From NCBI GenBank assembly GCA_021324165.1, contig JAJPJR010000036.1:1-44085 (forward strand): DNA of 44,085 nucleotides, in the 5' to 3' direction. This document shows, in pieces, positions 39,608-44,085 of the stretch. The notes under the pieces were generated by a model that did no database searches, was not told the origin of the DNA, and was given only the letters and a program-made list of their open reading frames with translations. Both the position numbers and the translations under genes were made by a program. Position 1 is the stretch's first letter. Every line of letters begins with the position of its first letter. This DNA comes from Armatimonadota bacterium. GTDB lineage: Bacteria > Armatimonadota > Fimbriimonadia > Fimbriimonadales > ATM1.

Positions 39608-41995
39608 ATGTCGAACCCGGTGCCTGTTATGACATGCGCACTGACTGTTCTTTCTCTTGTGCTGACGCAGCCTGCCGTTCAGGGGGGTGGGTTCCAGCGC
39701 TCTCAAACTTCCGGGCCGAAGCCGTATGCGGATGTGGTTACGGCTGATTACAAAACGACTCAAGGCGTGTTTAAAGTGCATCGCAAAGACGACAAACTGC
39801 TTTTTGAGATCCCAGAAAAGATGTTTGGCCGCGACTTTTTGTGGGTAACCGAAATTCAAAAGACGCCGTTAGGAGGTTATGGCGGGACGGCGGCAGGCGA
39901 CAAAGTCGTGCGGTTCGAACGCCGGGGCGATAAGGTGCTGCTTCGGGTTGTGAACTATTCGATTCGTTCGGATCACGATGAGAACGTGCGCGTTGCGGTG
40001 GAAGCATCGAACGTTTCTCCGATCGCCGAGGCGTTCGATGTTCAGGCAAACGGGCCCGATCATTCTGCCGTGATTGACGTTTCAAGGTTTTTCGTTTCCG
40101 ATCCTTCGGAATTCAGCGTTCGCGGGGTTTTGGGTGGCGGAAACGTGGACCAGTCCAAAAGTTTTTTGGAGACGGCGAGCAGTTTTCCTGACAACGTCAA
40201 TGTAACATCAACGCTCACGTTTTCGGGCGGGGGCGGAGGGCCGGTCGGTTTGGGTCGGAATCCGTTCGGCGCCGCGCGCGGGGGTTCCACGAGCACGGCT
40301 GTGGTTCATTACAGCATTGCGCTTTTGCCGGAAAAGCCGATGATGGGCAGGCTGGCGGATTCGCGCGTCGGGTTTTTCAGCGTTTCGTTTCAGGATTATG
40401 GAACCGATGAGCACAAAGTGGCGGATGAGGCTTTCATCACTCGATTTCGGCTGGAAAAGAAAGAGAAGTTCGCAGACGTTTCGGAACCGGTGAAGCCGAT
40501 TGTGTTTTACATTGCGCGTGAGGTTCCAGCCAAGTGGCGGAAGTATTTGAAAATGGCGGTTGAAGATTGGCAGCCGGTTTTTGAGCGCGCGGGTTTCAAA
40601 AACGCGATCATCGCCAAAGATGCTCCGAGCGTCGAGGAAGATCCGACATGGAGCGCAGAAGATGCAAGGTATTCGGTGATTCGTTGGGCGCCGACCCCAA
40701 CCGAAAACGCGATGGGTCCGCACGTTCACGATCCGCGCAGCGGCGAGATCATATCGGCGCATATCATCATTTGGCACAACGCGCTGAATTTGGCGCGTTC
40801 GTGGTATTTCGTTCAGGCTTCGCCCAACGACAAAGAGGCGCAGCGGCTTCCGTTTTCGGATGAAAAGATGGGTCAGCTGCTTCGATATATCGTCGCTCAC
40901 GAAGTAGGACACACGCTGGGATTGCAGCACAACTTCAAAGCGAGTTCGTCGTATTCGATCTCTCAGCTGCGCAGCCGGGAGTTCACCGAAAAATATGGCG
41001 ATGAGGCGAGCATCATGGATTACGGACGATTCAACTATGTGGCTCAGCCCGGCGATGGCGCGCGGCTGATCCCGATGATCGGCCCTTATGATTATTTCGC
41101 GATCGAATGGGGATATAAGCCGATTCTGGGCGCGAACAACCCTGCGCAAGAGCAGCGCGAACTGGATTTGATGGCGGCACGGCAGGTGCAGAATCCGATG
41201 TACCGGTTTGGCGGGGCGGGGTTCGGCGATCCGTCGCAGCAGTCGGAAGATTTGGGCGATGACGCCGTGGAAGCAACCAGGTTGGGAATTCTGAATCTGA
41301 AACGGGTGATGAAATTCCTGATTCCTGCCACGACAAAATTCGGCAAAGATTATTCTGATTTGAACGAAATGTATGATCAAGTTTGGACGCAGTTCAGCAC
41401 CGAACTTGGACACGTTGCGAATCAGGTTGGCGGATCGGTGATGACCGACTATCATGCCGGGCGCGGCGGTGCGGTATTCACTCCGGTGCCTGCGGAAAAA
41501 CAGCGCCGTGCGGTTCGGCTACTGGTTCAACAATGTTTGATGACGCCGACATTCTTGATGCCGGAATCGGTGCTGACTCGATTGGGTCCCAACTCGGGGG
41601 CTTCGCGGCTTGCCGGAGCGCAGGGGCGCGTTTTGGGTTCGCTGCTCTCGGAACAGCGGATTCAGCGGATGTTGGAATTGGAGCAGCGTTATCCAGCCGC
41701 GGCATATACGTTCGACGAAATGTTGGTTACGCTGCGAAACGGCGTGTGGTCGGAACTGCAGATGCGCGATCCGAAAATTGATTATTACCGGCGCAATTTG
41801 CAGCGCGTTTACACGAACACTTTGATTACGCGTTTGGATTCGATCGCATCTCCAACCCGCGCTTATGTGCTGCGCGAGCTGCACACACAGCTTGGGATGC
41901 TGCGGTCGGCCGTTTCCAAAACGAAGGACAAAACGACGCGCGCGCATCTGGAGGATATGAGCGTGATGATCAAGAGGGCGCTGGATCGCAAATAA
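39608..41995 (+). CDS. Secreted zinc metalloprotease (DUF5117/DUF4953 type)
   Basis: The 795-residue product has a signal peptide (MTCALTVLSLVLTQPAVQGG) and a zinc site HEVGHTLGLQH (His431, Glu432, His435, His441), the HExxHxxGxxH of metzincins. Before it lies a beta-rich region with the family phrases LLFEIPEKMFGRDFLWVTEI and VFYIAREVPAKWRKYLKMAV; after it come AIEWGYKP and a helical C-terminus. These are large secreted or periplasmic proteases of the DUF5117-DUF4953 group. ATG 39608 is chosen since GAGGGG lies four bases upstream; a GTG at 39587 would overlap the PhzF stop. Substrates are unknown. Confidence 0.92.
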   Translation: MSNPVPVMTCALTVLSLVLTQPAVQGGGFQRSQTSGPKPYADVVTADYKTTQGVFKVHRKDDKLLFEIPEKMFGRDFLWVTEIQKTPLGGYGGTAAGDKVVRFERRGDKVLLRVVNYSIRSDHDENVRVAVEASNVSPIAEAFDVQANGPDHSAVIDVSRFFVSDPSEFSVRGVLGGGNVDQSKSFLETASSFPDNVNVTSTLTFSGGGGGPVGLGRNPFGAARGGSTSTAVVHYSIALLPEKPMMGRLADSRVGFFSVSFQDYGTDEHKVADEAFITRFRLEKKEKFADVSEPVKPIVFYIAREVPAKWRKYLKMAVEDWQPVFERAGFKNAIIAKDAPSVEEDPTWSAEDARYSVIRWAPTPTENAMGPHVHDPRSGEIISAHIIIWHNALNLARSWYFVQASPNDKEAQRLPFSDEKMGQLLRYIVAHEVGHTLGLQHNFKASSSYSISQLRSREFTEKYGDEASIMDYGRFNYVAQPGDGARLIPMIGPYDYFAIEWGYKPILGANNPAQEQRELDLMAARQVQNPMYRFGGAGFGDPSQQSEDLGDDAVEATRLGILNLKRVMKFLIPATTKFGKDYSDLNEMYDQVWTQFSTELGHVANQVGGSVMTDYHAGRGGAVFTPVPAEKQRRAVRLLVQQCLMTPTFLMPESVLTRLGPNSGASRLAGAQGRVLGSLLSEQRIQRMLELEQRYPAAAYTFDEMLVTLRNGVWSELQMRDPKIDYYRRNLQRVYTNTLITRLDSIASPTRAYVLRELHTQLGMLRSAVSKTKDKTTRAHLEDMSVMIKRALDRK

Positions 41996-41997
41996 CG

Positions 41998-43476
41998 ATG
42001 AGTGCGATTCTGGAGACGCGGGGAATTACGAAGCGGTTTCCCGGCGTTGTGGCTCTGAACAAAGTGAGCATCGCGATCCGCAAGGGCTCTTGCCATGCGC
42101 TGGTTGGCGAAAACGGCGCGGGCAAGAGCACGCTTGGCAAGATTTTGGCGGGGCTTTATCATGCCGAAGAAGGGCAGATTCTTTTGGACGGCGACCCGGT
42201 TTATTTTGCGACGCCGCTTCAAGCGATGCGCGCAGGCGTCGGGCTGGTGCATCAGGAGCTGGCGTTTTGCGAAAATCTGACGGTTGCAGAGAACCTTTGC
42301 TTGGATCACCTGCCAAGCCGGATGGGGTTTTTGGATTCGGCAAAGATGCGGTCGTTGGCGTCGGAGTGGCTCGCGAAAGTGGGAGCCGAGATTCATCCTA
42401 ACGAAGTTGTGGGAAGCCTGCCGATCGGCAAACAGCAGTTGGTTCAGATCGCAGGCGCATTGGGCAAAGGCTCGCGGGTTTTGATCTTCGATGAACCGAC
42501 AAGCAGTCTTACGCAGCGCGAAGCGAGCCGGCTGTTTGACCAGATTCGGGGCTTGCTCCAAGAAGGCGTTACTTGCATTTATGTGTCCCACCGGCTGGAA
42601 GAGGTTTTTGAGATTTGCGATACCGTGACTGTGCTTCGAGACGGCGAACATGTGGGGACGTTTCCGATCGGAGAGTTGACCAAGGATACGCTGATTCAGA
42701 AGATGATCGGAAGGGAGTTGGAGGCGTTCAAACGGGTTGAGACGACGCCCGGCGAAGAGGCGCTTCGGGTGCAAAACCTGAGCAGCGAGGGAAAGTTCGC
42801 GGACGTTTCACTTGTGGTGCATCAGGGCGAGGTGGTGGGGCTTGCGGGTTTGGTGGGATCGGGGCGGACGGAAATTCTCGAGGCTCTGTTCGGAATCGAG
42901 AGCGCGGCGGGAGAGGTTTATGTCCGGGGCGAGCGGTTCGAGAACCGATCGCCCCACAGGGCGATGAAATTGGGAATCGGCCTGGTGCCGGAAGATCGGA
43001 AGCGGCAGGGGCTGGTGCTGTCGCTGAGCGCGCGCGAGAACATCTCGCTGGCGGCATTGGATTCGGTGGCGGCTGGGCCGTGGATTTCTTCCAGGCGCGA
43101 AACCAGCCTGGTGAAAGCGATGTTCGAAAAGGTGCGGGTGAAAGCCCCGTCGTTGGATGCGCCGACCGTGGACCTGTCGGGCGGAAACCAACAGAAACTG
43201 GTTTTGGCGAAATGGATGGCCGCGAACAGCCAGATTCTTCTTCTGGATGAGCCGACCCGCGGCGTGGATGTGGGGGCGAAGGCGGAGATTTACGGGATTA
43301 TCCGCGACATGGTTCAGGGCGGGGGAGCGGTGCTGTTGGCATCGAGCGAACTGCCGGAACTGCTGGCGCTGAGCACGCGGATCATCGTGGTTAGGGATGG
43401 GAGGATTGCGGGGGAATTGCCGGCAGAGGGGGCGACCGAAGAGGGCGTGATGCGGCTGATGACCGGGGTTGCATAG
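41998..43476 (+). CDS. Sugar ABC transporter ATP-binding protein (RbsA/MglA type)
   Basis: The 492-residue product has two tandem ATPase domains. The first has Walker A GENGAGKST (37-45), the variant signature LPIGKQQLVQIAGAL and Walker B RVLIFDEPTSSLT. The second has a degenerate P-loop (LVGSGRTE) but an intact signature LSGGNQQKLVLAKWMA and ILLLDEPTRGVDVGAK. This is the pattern of RbsA, MglA and XylG, which power import of monosaccharides or nucleosides. It starts two bases after the protease stop. No permease or binding protein gene follows in the window, which is unusual; the permease may lie elsewhere. Confidence 0.94.
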   Translation: MSAILETRGITKRFPGVVALNKVSIAIRKGSCHALVGENGAGKSTLGKILAGLYHAEEGQILLDGDPVYFATPLQAMRAGVGLVHQELAFCENLTVAENLCLDHLPSRMGFLDSAKMRSLASEWLAKVGAEIHPNEVVGSLPIGKQQLVQIAGALGKGSRVLIFDEPTSSLTQREASRLFDQIRGLLQEGVTCIYVSHRLEEVFEICDTVTVLRDGEHVGTFPIGELTKDTLIQKMIGRELEAFKRVETTPGEEALRVQNLSSEGKFADVSLVVHQGEVVGLAGLVGSGRTEILEALFGIESAAGEVYVRGERFENRSPHRAMKLGIGLVPEDRKRQGLVLSLSARENISLAALDSVAAGPWISSRRETSLVKAMFEKVRVKAPSLDAPTVDLSGGNQQKLVLAKWMAANSQILLLDEPTRGVDVGAKAEIYGIIRDMVQGGGAVLLASSELPELLALSTRIIVVRDGRIAGELPAEGATEEGVMRLMTGVA

Positions 43477-43516
43477 AGAAAATTGCAATATTTAGCCTTC
43501 GGTGATTAAAAAAGTT

Positions 43517-43545
43517 TTGCAAACCGGAACTTTTGGCTTTACCAT
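43517..43545 (+). promoter_or_regulatory. Sigma-70 type promoter of the terminal pseudopilin
   Basis: TTGCAA (43517-43522), 17 bases, TACCAT (43540-43545). Both boxes are close to consensus and the spacing is ideal. Transcription would start near 43552, giving a leader of about 50 bases before ATG 43602, in contrast to the leaderless genes elsewhere in the window. Confidence 0.6.
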
Positions 43546-43580
43546 GTAGATGACCCGCGATTTTGCGGGATGCTATCTAC
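43546..43580 (+). other. Leader hairpin of the terminal pseudopilin mRNA
   Basis: CCCGC (43554-43558) pairs with GCGGG (43565-43569) around a six-base loop, and GTAGAT (43546-43551) with ATCTAC (43575-43580) outside it. The inner stem falls in the first bases of the predicted transcript. Such 5' stems often stabilise abundant mRNAs. Confidence 0.4.
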
Positions 43581-43601
43581 TTCGATAGGAGGACAAGAGC
43601 A

Positions 43602-44085
<484 letters not shown>

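Noticed and set aside
40208-41455. A 415-codon minus-strand frame opposite the metalloprotease
   Set aside because: Same reason: the plus strand has an intact zinc protease with HEVGHTLGLQH, and the antisense product has no recognisable feature.

Overview
The window looks like a chromosomal piece from a Gram-negative-type, flagellated bacterium of the Armatimonadota (Fimbriimonadia-like). This is an inference from gene content, not a database match. The content behind it is: class III-signal pseudopilins of the large secreted type at both ends, a Planctomycete-type cytochrome/DUF1549/DUF1553 gene next to a DUF1501 gene, a PEP-CTERM protein, flagellar L- and P-ring genes (so an outer membrane), FliW/CsrA, and several start codons that sit only 5-13 nt behind a -10 box, as expected for leaderless mRNAs.

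Layout. 1-3.8 kb: the end of a Cys-rich protein gene and a pseudopilin, an orphan DNA methyltransferase, a decayed second copy of the Cys-rich/pseudopilin locus, and a DUF2330 protein. 4.0-6.5 kb: a minus-strand cluster headed by a one-chain DarT-DarG fusion, then a membrane protein and a gene with an apparent -1 frameshift. 6.8-9.3 kb: sufB without other suf genes, and an unknown protein. 9.3-11.3 kb: a nuclease-helicase (DUF2075). 11.3-14.8 kb: a repeat block, a histone-like protein, small unknown genes and a LemA pair. 14.9-19.3 kb: the PSCyt1/DUF1549/DUF1553 and DUF1501 pair. 19.4-21.6 kb: an AlbA_2 (Schlafen-like) protein, a lipoprotein and a DoxX protein.

21.6-30.3 kb is one minus-strand flagellar operon: flgF-flgG-flgA-flgH-flgI-flgJ-flgN-flgK-flgL-fliW-csrA. 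It builds rod, rings and hook-filament junction and ends with the FliW/CsrA regulators. A near-consensus sigma-28 promoter lies just upstream of flgF. The flgA product carries an extra FlgG-like domain at its N-terminus.

30.7-34.8 kb holds the most interesting system: an ECF sigma factor, a soluble protein with an anti-sigma-like zinc motif, and a TPR-CHAT caspase-like protease, in that order and tightly spaced. The set resembles the output half of the type III-E CRISPR Craspase loci (TPR-CHAT, its substrate, an ECF sigma factor) but no CRISPR part is visible. A PEP-CTERM protein gene follows.

35.8-44.1 kb is ordinary metabolism and transport: a DMT exporter, a zinc-ribbon membrane protein, a CBM9-like protein, GNAT, PhzF, a large secreted zinc metalloprotease, a sugar ABC ATPase, and a pseudopilin cut off by the window end. 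A GC-rich palindromic repeat family occupies three divergent intergenic regions (2.2-2.4, 11.3-11.7, 30.4-30.6 kb), with a fragment at 1.2 kb. No tRNA, rRNA, CRISPR array or transposase was seen.
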